DNA of 64,000 nt from Elusimicrobiota bacterium. GTDB taxonomy: Bacteria; Elusimicrobiota; Elusimicrobia; FEN-1173. The stretch spans positions 26,798-90,797 of the forward strand of contig JADKCG010000012.1 of assembly GCA_016714745.1 (NCBI GenBank). Direction: 5' to 3'. Made by a program: the position numbers and the translations under genes. The notes beneath the pieces were generated by a model, which was not told where the DNA came from, searched no databases, and was given only the letters and a program-made list of their open reading frames with translations. This document shows positions 8,230 to 17,594 of the stretch, piece by piece; within the stretch, counting starts at the first letter, position 1; every line of letters starts with the position of its first letter.

Positions 8230-11200
8230 TGTGTTAACAAGGGGGTTTGGTCTCAATCACCGCCTTGCCGCGGGGATCGCAGGATTTGCCAGAGCAGGCC
8301 GTGCTATTGGGGGTGTGGTTGGAGTGGCGGGGTGGATCGGGTTTGGGACAGGGTGGGCCCTCGTGTGGCTGGCAGTCCCTATCTTTTTGGGCTCTGTTTC
8401 CGAGTTCCCATGGGAGGAAGGGGTTTTTTCAAATTAGACTGGCTAGAGGATGGTTGGATCCTTAAGGAATCCTACATGTATGATAGCGATTTCCGTGCGT
8501 TGCGGTGGGCGAGCCACCTGTTCTTTTGGCCATTTCTCGCCATTTCGTTGGTTCCTTACATCCTTCCTTTCCTGGGAATCCCTGTTCTGGGTATAACGGA
8601 ACAATGGATGTTTGGGGGGGCTCTCGTGTCTTCCCTTTTGCATGGTCTCTACAACAGTTTTTCTCTCATCGGAAAAGTGGCGGCCCTGGGGGACTGGGCG
8701 TTCGGGAGGAGAAGATTGACCTCCGAAGATACGGTTGTGGTGGGGGATTTGGAACAGCGGGTCGATGTCCTTCATCGGATTCTGAAAGCCGAGGGGCTGT
8801 ATGCCGCAAACGGGGAAATATCAAAATCAATAAAAAACGGCCCCAAAATTGTTCAAGTCGGTGATTTTATTGGTCGGAGCAAAGGCGTTTCGGCCGAAAA
8901 CTTACCGGGGGCCTTGGCGTCGGCCCGGGGGGTGTTTGATTTACAGGGAAAGATTGAAGCCGCCGGAGGTGAATTAATTCTTCTCTTAGGAAATCATGAA
9001 TATCAGGTGCTGATTGGTTCCCCTGTCGGGGGAGATTTTACTGAGGAGGAGATGAAAACAGGACCTGACGGAAGCCCATCGGAAGTCGATCAACTTCGCG
9101 AATTGCTGATCGAAAAAATTAAAAGCGGCCACGTCAAACTTGCTCATGTCCTCAAACAGAATGGGGAGGACACTCTCCTCACCCATGCGGGAGTTCGAGA
9201 ATCCATGTTGGGGACAATGGTGCAGGAAGGATTTCTTTCTGATGACCTTTTGAACCAGGTCAACGGGGGTCAGCCTCTCACATTAAAGAGTGCAAGGAAT
9301 GTCGAATCTTTTTTCAATGGGGTGGTCAAAATTCTGGCGGATAAAGTTCCGTCCAGTGGGGGCGCGACGAATTTCCAAAAAGAATTTCGAACCCTCTTTA
9401 ACAGGGATTTCGGAATTTTTGGCGCGAATGGACCCCTATCAAGAGTGGCCCGCTTTCAAGATACAGAATTAGCAAAGGGATTTTCCCAGATTTTCGGGCA
9501 CACCGCAGGGAGTGTGGTTAGACGACAAGAGGCCCCTCCTTCCCCAACAGAGGATCTTTCCTCCCGCGTTGCTGGTTCCAATGCCCTGAACGTGGATGCG
9601 AGTGTGGGCCGTGGACGTCCCATTTACGCGCGGGTTCGAGCCAAGGCCTCCACCCAAATGTCTGAGGCGTGGGGTCGTCACAATTGGAGAAAGCTGTCGA
9701 CCCCCCATTTTGAAGGAGAATGGGCGCGGCCCGCGAATGTGTGGGGATGGATCGGATTTGTCGTTGATAGGGTGCACCTTTGGGTCGAACCTGAAGAATG
9801 GATTCAAAACGCCGCTCACGCCGCTGGCAATATCGCCGAATTGGTGGCGGTTCACCGACAATTCAACGATCACTTGGCCCATTTGTCACGCTGGGGGGTT
9901 CGCAAAGCCCTGGGGGGGCTTTACCGTTCGGGATTTGATGCCATCGCAAAGGGAATCGATTCTCAAATCGGAATTCGACAGGACGATTGGGACATGTATG
10001 ATCGGGTGTACAAAAGACGTGTAGAAGAATTACTCGCCGTTTGGAAATCTTTAGGTATGTCGTCCAATATTGGTTCTTTGCTATTTCAGCTTTCTGATGA
10101 AAACCCGGATTTTAATCAAAAACCCAGTAAAGATCAGGAAGAGTTAAATCTGGAAGGGACGACTTCCCCTGTGGTTCGAATGAAGGAGGTGGCAATCAAT
10201 GAACAAACCGTGGGATTGCCAGGTATATATGAGGTGGAAATACACTTCGCCCAGAATCGGGAGGGAATTCTCGCTGATGTTTCGGCTGTGATCGGAGCCC
10301 ATGGATTTTTCGTGCTGGGGGCTTCGGTCAATAGGATCCAGGGAAGTGTTTTCGATAAATTTTGGGTGATGTCGCCTGACCCCTTGGATGGTGAACGCCT
10401 CCGGAATTTGGTGATTGAGATTGAATCGGACATTCAAGATCTCTTGCAAGGGAAGGTTTCTTACGAAGAAATTTATGAAAAGCGAATGGTTTCTGACGGG
10501 GGATACATTTTTCAGCGGGTTCCGGGGAGCGAGAAAGTGGTGACCTCCGTCCAATTCTCGGAACGTGAATACAGGGACTTTGCGGTTCGGCGGTCTGGGG
10601 GGGGATCAGTAAATAAAACAGTGATTCGGATTCATACGGCGGAACGGATTCAGCCGGGGCTTTTGCACCTCATTGCTCGTTTCTTATTTGAAAATGATTT
10701 GGTGGTGGGCCCTCCGGCTTATCCCATCCGAACCCGGGGACTCTCTATCTTCGACGAGTTTTCAGTCGAACCCAAACCGGGTGGAAAGGCGTTGGACAGC
10801 GAACGAAAAGCCCAAATTGAACGAGATTTGAAGGCTTTGTTGGAAAAAGACACCATCACGGCGCTGGATTTCGCCCAACCGTCCTCGGTGGAGTTAACAC
10901 AACAAGAGACCCTTGCACGGTCTCTGCTGGGGGGGCCCGCCGAAGAGCACCTGTCCCTTTGGGGGTACACCGTTGTCATCGACCATCTTCGTGTGCGCGT
11001 AGAAAAAGATCGAGCCCATTTGGCCGCTCAACGAAAGGCCTTAGCGAGAACGCTCGGTCTTGGTTCTCTCGCAAGCGTATCTGCCCTCGCTCGGGCGGCG
11101 GCCCGCTCCCATGGGCGGAGGTCCACCGACTTTGAACAGGAGAATGAAATTCAAGCATCCGTTCGCTCTCAAATCGAATTGTTATTGGCCTTGGCCTACG

Positions 11201-11823
11201 ATCAGGGGAAGGGGGATGCCGAACGTGCTCAATCGTCAGTGGTTGAAACTGTGCGGGTCTACCACGAGGCCCAGAAAATGAGTGACGATGAAAGTTCTCT
11301 CATGGCGGCGATCGAGACAGGAAAAGAAATCGCGTTGGAAATGACGCCAGCCATGTGGGAGGATGATTCCAAACAGATTTCAGAGCGCGAGAAAGCGCAA
11401 TGGCGTCGTTTAAAAATCATTTCCCAGGCGGTCTCTGAAGGAAAGCTTAAAAAACATGTTCGTTTAATTGTTCCCGATGGAGTGACGGCAAGAGAGGTGG
11501 CTCCGGTCTTGAAAAGCCGAGGCCTTTCGTTAAGGGGCTATTACTTAACCAAACCAAAGTCCGATTTCCGAATGGTGGACGGGAAATATTCCGTGAATAA
11601 GTTTGTCTCCTGGCTGGCGGAGGATGTGGGGCGTTTTTCCGACCCGGGATCCATCGATATGTACCTCATGGACCGGAGCGAATGGGACTGGGATAATCTC
11701 ATTGCCAGAATCCGGAAAAATATTCGCCTGCTCGTGGATGTACTCCCTGGTCTCGTCGTTGACGCAACCAACCGCCTCCCCGATGAACTCAAACGCATCG
11801 TCGCCATCAATGTGGCAGCCTAA
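8191..11823 (+). CDS. Giant multidomain protein, part 3 (membrane segments, calcineurin-like phosphoesterase, ACT-like repeats)
   Basis: This is an assembly of two frames, 8191-8437 and 8332-11823. They join at the T6 run near 8426-8431, where EEGVFS(N-stop) becomes FFKLDWLEDGW. Glycine-rich membrane segments lie at about 8270-8400 and again at 8515-8590. A metallophosphoesterase domain follows with its motifs in order: VVVGDLEQR (8736), QVGDFIGRS (8855), LLLGNHEY (8980), LLTHAGV (9176) and IFGHTAG (9492). Two ACT-like regulatory regions resembling GlnD-type repeats come next, at about 10225-10340 (EIHFAQNREGILADVSAVIG) and 10618-10770 (IRIHTAERIQPGLLHLIARF). A C-terminal helical region to 11823 is unassigned. 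The phosphoesterase residues are intact, so activity is plausible; the substrate is unknown. Confidence 0.65.
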
Positions 11824-11868
11824 ACTCAGTGGGGAACGGGGTCGCCTCTGGTGGCCGTGTCTGACCTC

Positions 11869-11903
11869 TTGACATACTTACGTTTTGTAAGTATACTGAT
11901 TCC
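11869..11903 (+). promoter_or_regulatory. Promoter with overlapping palindromic operator; leaderless start
   Basis: A perfect -35 TTGACA (11869-11874) and a -10 TATACT (11892-11897) are 17 bp apart. A perfect inverted repeat, ATACTTAC-N5-GTAAGTAT (11874-11894), fills the spacer and overlaps the -10, so a dimer bound there would block polymerase. The ATG at 11904 lies only 6 nt after the -10, where the transcription start itself is expected, and there is no room for a ribosome binding site. The mRNA is therefore probably leaderless. Autoregulation by the downstream wHTH protein is an inference. Confidence 0.8.
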
Positions 11904-12236
11904 ATGATCACTGACCTCATTGGACATGCGGATTATCTACAGATCCTCCTGACACTCCGCCGGCGCAAACGCCTGCGTTTCAGCCAAATTCAGAGTCAGG
12001 TAAAACTGAACCCCACTCAAGTCTCCCGCGCGCTCAAATATTTAAGAAACGGGCTCTGGATCCTTCCGCGTTCGGTGCCGACAAAAGGCGATCGAATTTT
12101 TGTGGAGTATGAACTCGGCAAGCGCGGGGAGCTCCTTTTAGACGAAGTGGTTGATTCGCTCCGGGATGCTGTTCGGAAAAATGTCGCCGTTTTTGGAGTC
12201 GCCGAGCTTCGCGATGTCATGAGCTTGTACAAATAG
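11904..12236 (+). CDS. Winged-helix transcriptional regulator (MarR/ArsR-like)
   Basis: A 110-residue protein. An N-terminal helix (MITDLIGHADYLQILLTL) leads into a helix-turn-helix with a recognition helix around residues 30-50 (FSQIQSQVKLNPTQVSRALKYLRN). A beta wing follows at about residues 57-72 (RSVPTKGDRIFVEYELGKRG), then a C-terminal helical region. The layout is that of small dimeric repressors. The operator palindrome over its own promoter, and the gene 10 bp downstream in the same direction, suggest it represses itself and its neighbour. The effector is unknown. Confidence 0.75.
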   Translation: MITDLIGHADYLQILLTLRRRKRLRFSQIQSQVKLNPTQVSRALKYLRNGLWILPRSVPTKGDRIFVEYELGKRGELLLDEVVDSLRDAVRKNVAVFGVAELRDVMSLYK

Positions 12237-12246
12237 GCCGCGCGGT

Positions 12247-12738
12247 ATGGCGATTGTTTTTCTCCTGGGACCCAGTTTATGGAAATCTCCTGCCAGCGGG
12301 GTCGTGCCGAACGGCCCCATGGACGTTCGCAAGAGAATCGCTCAGTCATGGAAACGCGATGGTCACACAGTGATTCTTATGGAAGAAGCCCACGATATTA
12401 AAGGGGAAGGGTTTATCGGAAAATTTGATCGATTGTTACACGATCACGTGACGACAGTCGTGATGTACTGGCCGCCGCTAGCAAAAATGCAGACAACCTA
12501 TGACGAGTTGATTCTTCTCTGTGATCGGCAAGAATACCTCAAACGTAAGGCCATTCGTTTCTGGCTCGTGCACCACGTTTCCGTTGCATCAATCCAAGAA
12601 AACGAGCTCAAAATCCTGGAAACAGGAGAACGTAGCCGTTACCTCACCGATGTAGCTAAACTTGGCCCGTATATGATCGCTTGGAAAGACCAAGACGATC
12701 TAAACGACAAAATCCAACAGCTTTCCCAAGAGCTGTAA
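12247..12738 (+). CDS. Hypothetical protein co-transcribed with the wHTH regulator
   Basis: I do not recognise this 163-residue protein. It begins with a hydrophobic strand (MAIVFLLGPSLW), then a G/P-containing loop (SPASGVVPNGPMDVRKRIA), and alternates strands and helices (HTVILMEEAHD, TTVVMYWPP, AIRFWLVHHVS) in a Rossmann-like rhythm. It could belong to the nucleotide-hydrolase or deoxyribosyltransferase-like fold group, but no catalytic motif is certain. It starts 10 bp after the regulator stop, so it is probably that regulator's target. It has no signal peptide or membrane segment and ends 14 bp before tgt. Confidence 0.55.
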   Translation: MAIVFLLGPSLWKSPASGVVPNGPMDVRKRIAQSWKRDGHTVILMEEAHDIKGEGFIGKFDRLLHDHVTTVVMYWPPLAKMQTTYDELILLCDRQEYLKRKAIRFWLVHHVSVASIQENELKILETGERSRYLTDVAKLGPYMIAWKDQDDLNDKIQQLSQEL

Positions 12739-12752
12739 CGTCAACCCTTCTC

Positions 12753-13874
12753 ATGACAAACCTGTTCTCTCTCGAAGCAACCGACGGCGCCGCCCGGGCG
12801 GGCACGCTTCGTTTGGCGCACGCGACTGTCCAGACCCCAGTTTTCATGCCGGTGGGGACGCAAGCGTCCGTTAAAACACTGATTTGCGAAGATCTGGAAG
12901 GTCTGGGTTATAACCTTATACTGGGAAACACCTATCACCTTTGGTTACGGCCGGGGATTGACAGTCTTGAAGAGGCTGGGGGCCTTCACCGATTCATGTC
13001 GTGGAAAGGCGGGATTTTGACCGATTCTGGCGGGTTTCAGGTGTTTTCGTTGGCGAATCGGCGGGAGGTGTCGGAGGAAGGCGTCGTTTTCTCTTCCCAT
13101 GTGGATGGGGCGCGCCATCATCTAACGCCGGAAACAGTGGCGTCGGCGCAAATGCGGATGGGCGTTGACATCGCCATGTGTTTGGACGAATGTCCGCCGT
13201 ACCCCTGCTCGGAAACCGAGGCGCGGGACATGATGGAGCGGACCCTCCGCTGGGCGGCCCGGGCGAAAGAAACCTGGGTCTCCCGGGACCTGTCCTATCA
13301 AAACACAAACCTCTTCCCCATCGTTCAAGGGGCGACTTTTCCCGCGTTTCGCAAAGAGAGCGCTCAGCGCACGGTGGAACTGGATTTGCCGGGCTATGCG
13401 CTCGGAGGATTGTCGGTGGGAGAGCCCCGGGACTTGTTGGGCCCCATGATCGAGGCCAGCGTGGGGGAACTTCCGAAAGACAAACCCCGCTACCTAATGG
13501 GCGTGGGCCGGCCGGAGGACATGTTGGAAGCGGTCGAACGGGGCATTGATATGTTCGATTGCGTTTGGCCCACGCGAAACGGGCGAAACGGGCAGGCTCT
13601 AACGTCCCAGGGGCCGCTGAATCTCCGCACCAACGCTTGCCGTCGGGACGACCGTCCTTTAGACGAGGCCTGTTCCTGCCCCGTTTGTCATCGTTACACC
13701 CGCCGCTACATCGCGCACCTTTTTCGGGCAGGGGAATACGCCGCCTTGCGCATGGTGTCTTTACACAATTTGGCCTTTATGTTAGACTTCACCCGCCGCA
13801 TCAGGGAATCCATTTCCGTCGGCCGTTTTTTGTCCTTTAAGGAAGAATTTTTAGAGCGTTACAGTTCAGTATAA
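12753..13874 (+). CDS. tgt: Queuine tRNA-ribosyltransferase (tRNA-guanine transglycosylase)
   Basis: This enzyme exchanges guanine-34 of GUN-anticodon tRNAs for preQ1, the key step of queuosine synthesis. The 373-residue length is normal for bacterial Tgt. Seen in order: TPVFMPVGTQASVKTL near the start, GNTYHLWLRPG, the substrate-binding GILTDSGGFQVFSL, YALGGLSVGE, and GIDMFDCVWPTRNGRNG carrying the catalytic Asp. The zinc site C-x-C-x2-C followed by His lies near residues 307-338 (CSCPVC ... MVSLHNL). The start at 12753 matches the family N-terminus; an upstream extension of 24 codons is open but unlike the family. yajC, secD and secF follow, a frequent tgt-yajC-secDF order. Confidence 0.95.
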   Translation: MTNLFSLEATDGAARAGTLRLAHATVQTPVFMPVGTQASVKTLICEDLEGLGYNLILGNTYHLWLRPGIDSLEEAGGLHRFMSWKGGILTDSGGFQVFSLANRREVSEEGVVFSSHVDGARHHLTPETVASAQMRMGVDIAMCLDECPPYPCSETEARDMMERTLRWAARAKETWVSRDLSYQNTNLFPIVQGATFPAFRKESAQRTVELDLPGYALGGLSVGEPRDLLGPMIEASVGELPKDKPRYLMGVGRPEDMLEAVERGIDMFDCVWPTRNGRNGQALTSQGPLNLRTNACRRDDRPLDEACSCPVCHRYTRRYIAHLFRAGEYAALRMVSLHNLAFMLDFTRRIRESISVGRFLSFKEEFLERYSSV

Positions 13875-13943
13875 TTGCCCCATTGATGGGGCGGCCTTGG
13901 TTCGGCTGAAATGAAAATCACCCGATGAATCGGGCAACTACGA
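13874..13943 (+). repeat. Small double-hairpin intergenic repeat, copy 1
   Basis: The element starts with hairpin TTGCCCCAT-tga-TGGGGC and ends with CCCGATgaATCGGG followed by CAA, so its outer ends form the inverted repeat TTGCCC/GGGCAA. The same design occurs in reverse orientation at 40257-40337. It lies between tgt and yajC and could act as an attenuator or a MITE. Confidence 0.5.
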
Positions 13944-13967
13944 AAAGCATTACCTTAAGGAGTTTCC

Positions 13968-14351
13968 ATGAAATTTTTAGCGCTTGCTGTTGTTTTTATC
14001 TCGGTTCAACCCCTGTGGGCCTCTTCTGAGAGATCAGCCCAGGGCGGTGGGCTCATGACCTTCGCGCCACTCATTGCCATTGTGGGTATTTTCTATTTTC
14101 TCTTGATTCGTCCCCAGCAAAAACAAGCCAAAGAACACACCCGCATGGTGAACGAATTAAAACGCGGCGACCGAATTCTGACCCAAGGCGGTCTTTATGG
14201 AACGGTTCACGCGGTGAAGGGGAAAGTCATTGAAGTCAAAATTTCCGAAGAAACCAAAGTGTTGATCGCGAAGAGCTTCGTCACCCAGGTGGTTCAGGGC
14301 GATCCCGCCGCTGAGGCCGAGGTGGTTTCGAACGGCGTCGTCAAGGCCTAA
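13968..14351 (+). CDS. yajC: Preprotein translocase subunit YajC
   Basis: A 127-residue accessory subunit of the Sec holotranslocon that works with SecD and SecF. It has a hydrophobic N-terminus resembling a signal sequence (MKFLALAVVFISVQPLWA), then the single membrane helix (TFAPLIAIVGIFYFLLI) directly followed by the family hallmark RPQQKQAKEH. The cytosolic domain contains LKRGDRILTQGGLYGTV. AAGGAG lies 8 nt before the ATG. The extra N-terminal hydrophobic segment is longer than in Escherichia coli YajC. It starts the yajC-secD-secF operon, with secD beginning 9 bp after its stop. Confidence 0.95.
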   Translation: MKFLALAVVFISVQPLWASSERSAQGGGLMTFAPLIAIVGIFYFLLIRPQQKQAKEHTRMVNELKRGDRILTQGGLYGTVHAVKGKVIEVKISEETKVLIAKSFVTQVVQGDPAAEAEVVSNGVVKA

Positions 14352-14360
14352 CTCTTTTCC

Positions 14361-15797
14361 ATGCATCGAGTTTACTGGCGAACAATCCTTATCACGCTGA
14401 CCCTGCTTGTGGGGGGGTGGCTCCTCTACCCGTCCATTCGGTTCTATTCCCAGCCCCGTTCCGCCCAAGAAGACATGCGGGTCCGTCGTAATCCGTTGGT
14501 GGGAAAGATTTTGAATCTGGGTTTGGACTTGCAGGGGGGCATTCACCTCCTATTGGAACTTCAGACATCGAAACTTCCTGACGACCGCGCCGAAACTGTT
14601 AACGAAGCCATGGACCGGGCCATCGAAGTGATCCGCAACCGGATTGACCAAGTCGGATTATCGGAGCCCTTGATTGTCAAACAAGGGGAAAAATGGCTGG
14701 TGGTCCAGATGCCCGGCGTAAAAAACCGCGACCAGGCGAAGGATCTCATCGGCCGCACGGCGCTTCTTGAATTTCGACTGACAGAAGTGGGTGGAATTCC
14801 CGAAGCTCTGATGACAAAAGTGAGGGATTTGAATCTGGGTCCAAAAGACTTGCGTCCGGGCAACATGCCCAAGGAGATTGTGGAACTATTGCCTTCCGGG
14901 ACCGAGCTTCTGGCGAGCAAAGAGACCAACTTTATGTTGGTTAAATCGTCCGCTGAAATGACGGGGGCCGGAATCAAGAACGCGCGGGTCGAAATGGGCA
15001 ACGACTATTCCGGCGTTTCTCCCCATGTGGCCATCGAGTTTAACGATGAAGGCAAAAAACAGTTCGCCGATCTGACCGAAGCCAACGTGAACCGAAACTT
15101 GGCCATCGTTCTCGACGGCGTGGTCCAAAGCGCTCCGGTCATTCGCACGCGCATCCCCGACGGACACGCCATTATAGAGGGTCAGTTTACCTCGGAAGAC
15201 GCCAAATTCCTGAAAGCGGTGCTCCAGGCCGGCGCTCTTCCCGCACCCCTGGAAATTGTCGAAGAACGGACTGTGGGCGCAAGTTTGGGGGACGATTCAA
15301 TCAAGGCGGGGCTCAAAGCCGGGGCCATAGGGGTCGGTTTGATCTTTCTGTTTATGGCGATCTACTACAAGTGGTCCGGCATGCTCGCGAACCTGGCCCT
15401 TGTTTTAAACCTTTTCCTCCTTTTGGCCGCCATGGCCATGTTTCACGCCACACTGACCATGCCGGGCATTGCCGGTATCATTCTCACCATCGGGATGGCT
15501 GTTGATGCCAATGTGCTTATTTTGGAACGTATTCGCGAAGAGGTCCGGCTGGGCAAAACGCCTCGGATGGCTGTGGACCAGGGGTATAACAAAGCGTTTT
15601 CTGCAATTTTTGATGGCAATTTAACAACGATCATTGCCGCTGTTTTTCTGTTTCAGTTCGGCACTGGGCCGGTCAAAGGGTTCGGCATCAGTTTGATGTT
15701 GGGCCTTTTGGTTTCCATGTTCACCGCCATTGTTGTGACCCACACCATCTATGAGCTCTGGCTCATGAAATCCAATGTCCAGAAATTGAGCGTCTAA
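14361..15797 (+). CDS. secD: Protein translocase subunit SecD
   Basis: A membrane component that uses the proton motive force to complete translocation of exported proteins. The 478-residue length is in the short class. One N-terminal membrane helix is followed by GLDLQGGIHLLLEL, the large periplasmic P1 domain with ERTVGASLGDDSIKAG before the second helix, and a C-terminal bundle of five predicted helices including GIAGIILTIGMAVDANVLI-LERIREE. The Asp in GMAVDANVLI is the conserved proton-pathway residue. The secF start codon follows its stop directly, which suggests translational coupling. Confidence 0.95.
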   Translation: MHRVYWRTILITLTLLVGGWLLYPSIRFYSQPRSAQEDMRVRRNPLVGKILNLGLDLQGGIHLLLELQTSKLPDDRAETVNEAMDRAIEVIRNRIDQVGLSEPLIVKQGEKWLVVQMPGVKNRDQAKDLIGRTALLEFRLTEVGGIPEALMTKVRDLNLGPKDLRPGNMPKEIVELLPSGTELLASKETNFMLVKSSAEMTGAGIKNARVEMGNDYSGVSPHVAIEFNDEGKKQFADLTEANVNRNLAIVLDGVVQSAPVIRTRIPDGHAIIEGQFTSEDAKFLKAVLQAGALPAPLEIVEERTVGASLGDDSIKAGLKAGAIGVGLIFLFMAIYYKWSGMLANLALVLNLFLLLAAMAMFHATLTMPGIAGIILTIGMAVDANVLILERIREEVRLGKTPRMAVDQGYNKAFSAIFDGNLTTIIAAVFLFQFGTGPVKGFGISLMLGLLVSMFTAIVVTHTIYELWLMKSNVQKLSV

Positions 15798-16721
15798 ATG
15801 GAACTGTTCAAAACCCCCAACTTCAACTACATCAAGTATCATAAGGTCTTTTTTGGTCTCTCGGCTTTTCTTGGGTTACTGACGATCGGAGCCCTTTTTT
15901 CCCGCGGTAAAAATATCCTCAGCATCGATTTCACGGGGGGCACCCTGATCCAAGGATATTTTGAAAAAGAGGCCGTTCCCCTCGATAAAATTCGCACGGC
16001 TCTGTCCGAAGCGGGTCTTCCCGGTGCCGAACTCCAGAGTGTGCCGGAACACAATGCGGTGATCTTGAGGTTTAAAACAAAGCAATCCAACGAAGAACGT
16101 CAATCGGTGGAAACGCGTCTCAAAGAAGGGGTCTTAAAAAGTTTCCCCAACAACCCTTTCATCATCGAGCGGGCAGAATTTGTGGGTCCCGTGGTGGGCC
16201 GTCATTTGATGGGGAAAGCGTCCATGGCCATCTTGTTTTCCCTTCTGGGGATCGTGATCTACGTGGCGATTCGGTTCAAAAACTGGATCTGGGGTGTTTC
16301 CGGTGTTTTCGCTTTGATTCACGACGTCGTCATTGCCACGGGGTTCATGGCGATCACTGGGCGAGAAGTGTCCATCACTGTGATTGCGGCGCTTTTGACT
16401 TTGGCCGGTTACTCCATCAATGACACCATTGTCATTTTTGATCGAATTCGAGAAAACATTCGTCTGCGCGGCCGTTCCAATAAAGAGACTTTGGAAGTTC
16501 TGATCAATCGGTCCTGCAACGAAACCCTTTCACGAACCATCATCACTTCTTTGACGGTGTTCCTGGTGCTCATCTGTTTGTTGATCTTCGGTGGGGAAGT
16601 CATCCGCGATTTCGCTTTGGCGCTCACATTTGGTGTTGTCGTTGGCTCTTACTCCACGATCTTCATTGCCACTCCCATGGTCTACCTGTGGCAGATGCGC
16701 CGAACCAAGTCGCTCCATTGA
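15798..16721 (+). CDS. secF: Protein translocase subunit SecF
   Basis: The partner of SecD in the export motor. At 307 residues it has an N-terminal helix, the SIDFTGGTLIQGYF motif, a short periplasmic domain, and the C-terminal helices with VIAALLTLAGYSINDTIVIFDRIREN. That motif holds the Asp and Arg conserved in the family. The ATG follows the secD stop without a gap. The next gene overlaps its 3' end if its first ATG is used. Confidence 0.95.
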   Translation: MELFKTPNFNYIKYHKVFFGLSAFLGLLTIGALFSRGKNILSIDFTGGTLIQGYFEKEAVPLDKIRTALSEAGLPGAELQSVPEHNAVILRFKTKQSNEERQSVETRLKEGVLKSFPNNPFIIERAEFVGPVVGRHLMGKASMAILFSLLGIVIYVAIRFKNWIWGVSGVFALIHDVVIATGFMAITGREVSITVIAALLTLAGYSINDTIVIFDRIRENIRLRGRSNKETLEVLINRSCNETLSRTIITSLTVFLVLICLLIFGGEVIRDFALALTFGVVVGSYSTIFIATPMVYLWQMRRTKSLH

Positions 16722-17347
16722 CGCAAGGCCGTACCGTGTCAACCGCGGTGAGTTCCGTCAAAAAGATCCGAACGTTTCGACTCCACGCGCGTCCCAGCGC
16801 GGTTCTCCGAAATTTAAAAGCCCTTTTGGACGATGCCCAGTTCACGCCCGAATTGGAAAAGGCCGTGGAATCCGAAATCCTCGCCGCGTCAAATCGGTTG
16901 GACACCGCCGCGCTTTTCGGAACAGTGACGCCGGCCCAGTCTCCCCCGTGGATGGGCCCCCTCTGGGGACCCGCTCCCGACGAAAAACCACCCGTGGCTC
17001 ATACTGTTTTTGTGGCGACCATTGGGGCCGCTTTTGAATCTGAGTTGGCCGACGCATTGACCCGCGGGGAAGGGCTTCGTAGCCGCCTCCTGACCGCGAT
17101 TGGAGAAGAATTGGCTGATCAAGCCGCGAATTTTGTCGAGCGGTTGGTGGCGGAAGAGGCCCGCCAAGAGTCCTGTGAACTGGAAGAGCGCCGGTTCTTC
17201 TCCACCTCCCAAGATATTCAGTCCGCTCTCGACCTTCTGGAGGCCGGCCGCCTTTCCATCGGTTACGACGCCGCGGGACATCTGTCTCCGCGTTTCACCC
17301 GGGCGGGAACGTTGCCTTGGGGCCCCCCCGCGAAGAAAAAAAAGTAA
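16688..17347 (+). CDS. Putative methionine-synthase activation-domain-like protein
   Basis: A 219-residue soluble protein, or 203 residues if the GTG at 16736, after the secF stop, is the true start. Resemblance to the reactivation domain of B12-dependent methionine synthase comes from the central helix pattern (SRLLTAIGEELADQAANFVERLVAEEA) and from IGYDAAGHLSPRFTRAG near the C-terminus, which recalls the 'YG.pAc..FSPGY' region. It lacks the homocysteine, folate and cobalamin domains, so at best it is a stand-alone activation-like module. It ends in a run of lysines. The assignment is tentative. Confidence 0.5.
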   Translation: MADAPNQVAPLTQGRTVSTAVSSVKKIRTFRLHARPSAVLRNLKALLDDAQFTPELEKAVESEILAASNRLDTAALFGTVTPAQSPPWMGPLWGPAPDEKPPVAHTVFVATIGAAFESELADALTRGEGLRSRLLTAIGEELADQAANFVERLVAEEARQESCELEERRFFSTSQDIQSALDLLEAGRLSIGYDAAGHLSPRFTRAGTLPWGPPAKKKK

Positions 17348-17360
17348 TGCGGTAACACCT

Positions 17361-17512
17361 TAGCCGGGATTCCCCGGTCGCAAAGGCTCAGCCAAACGAA
17401 TTTTTAGCCTGAAATCTTCAGTTGACTGAGCATTTCCGTCCGGGAGGGTTGGAAATTTTTGTTCCGGACCCTGTCGACGATTGCCCTGTGCCAACCGGGG
17501 AATCCCGGTTAG
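17361..17512. repeat. MITE-like intergenic repeat, copy B
   Basis: A 152 bp unit flanked by near-perfect terminal inverted repeats: TAGCCGGGATTCCCCGGT on the left and ACCGGGGAATCCCGGTTA on the right. It has no open frame. The inside, read in reverse, matches 4140-4248 block by block, including CAACCCTCCCGG and GGAAATGCTCAGTCAAC. Paired termini and a dispersed copy fit a non-autonomous mobile element. Confidence 0.65.
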
Positions 17513-17594
17513 GTGAGCTCCCTAAACCTGGGGTCGGTCCGTGTATCTTCCGTTGAAAATGTCTGGACGCTCATAAGAAACGGAGAAAATCCCT

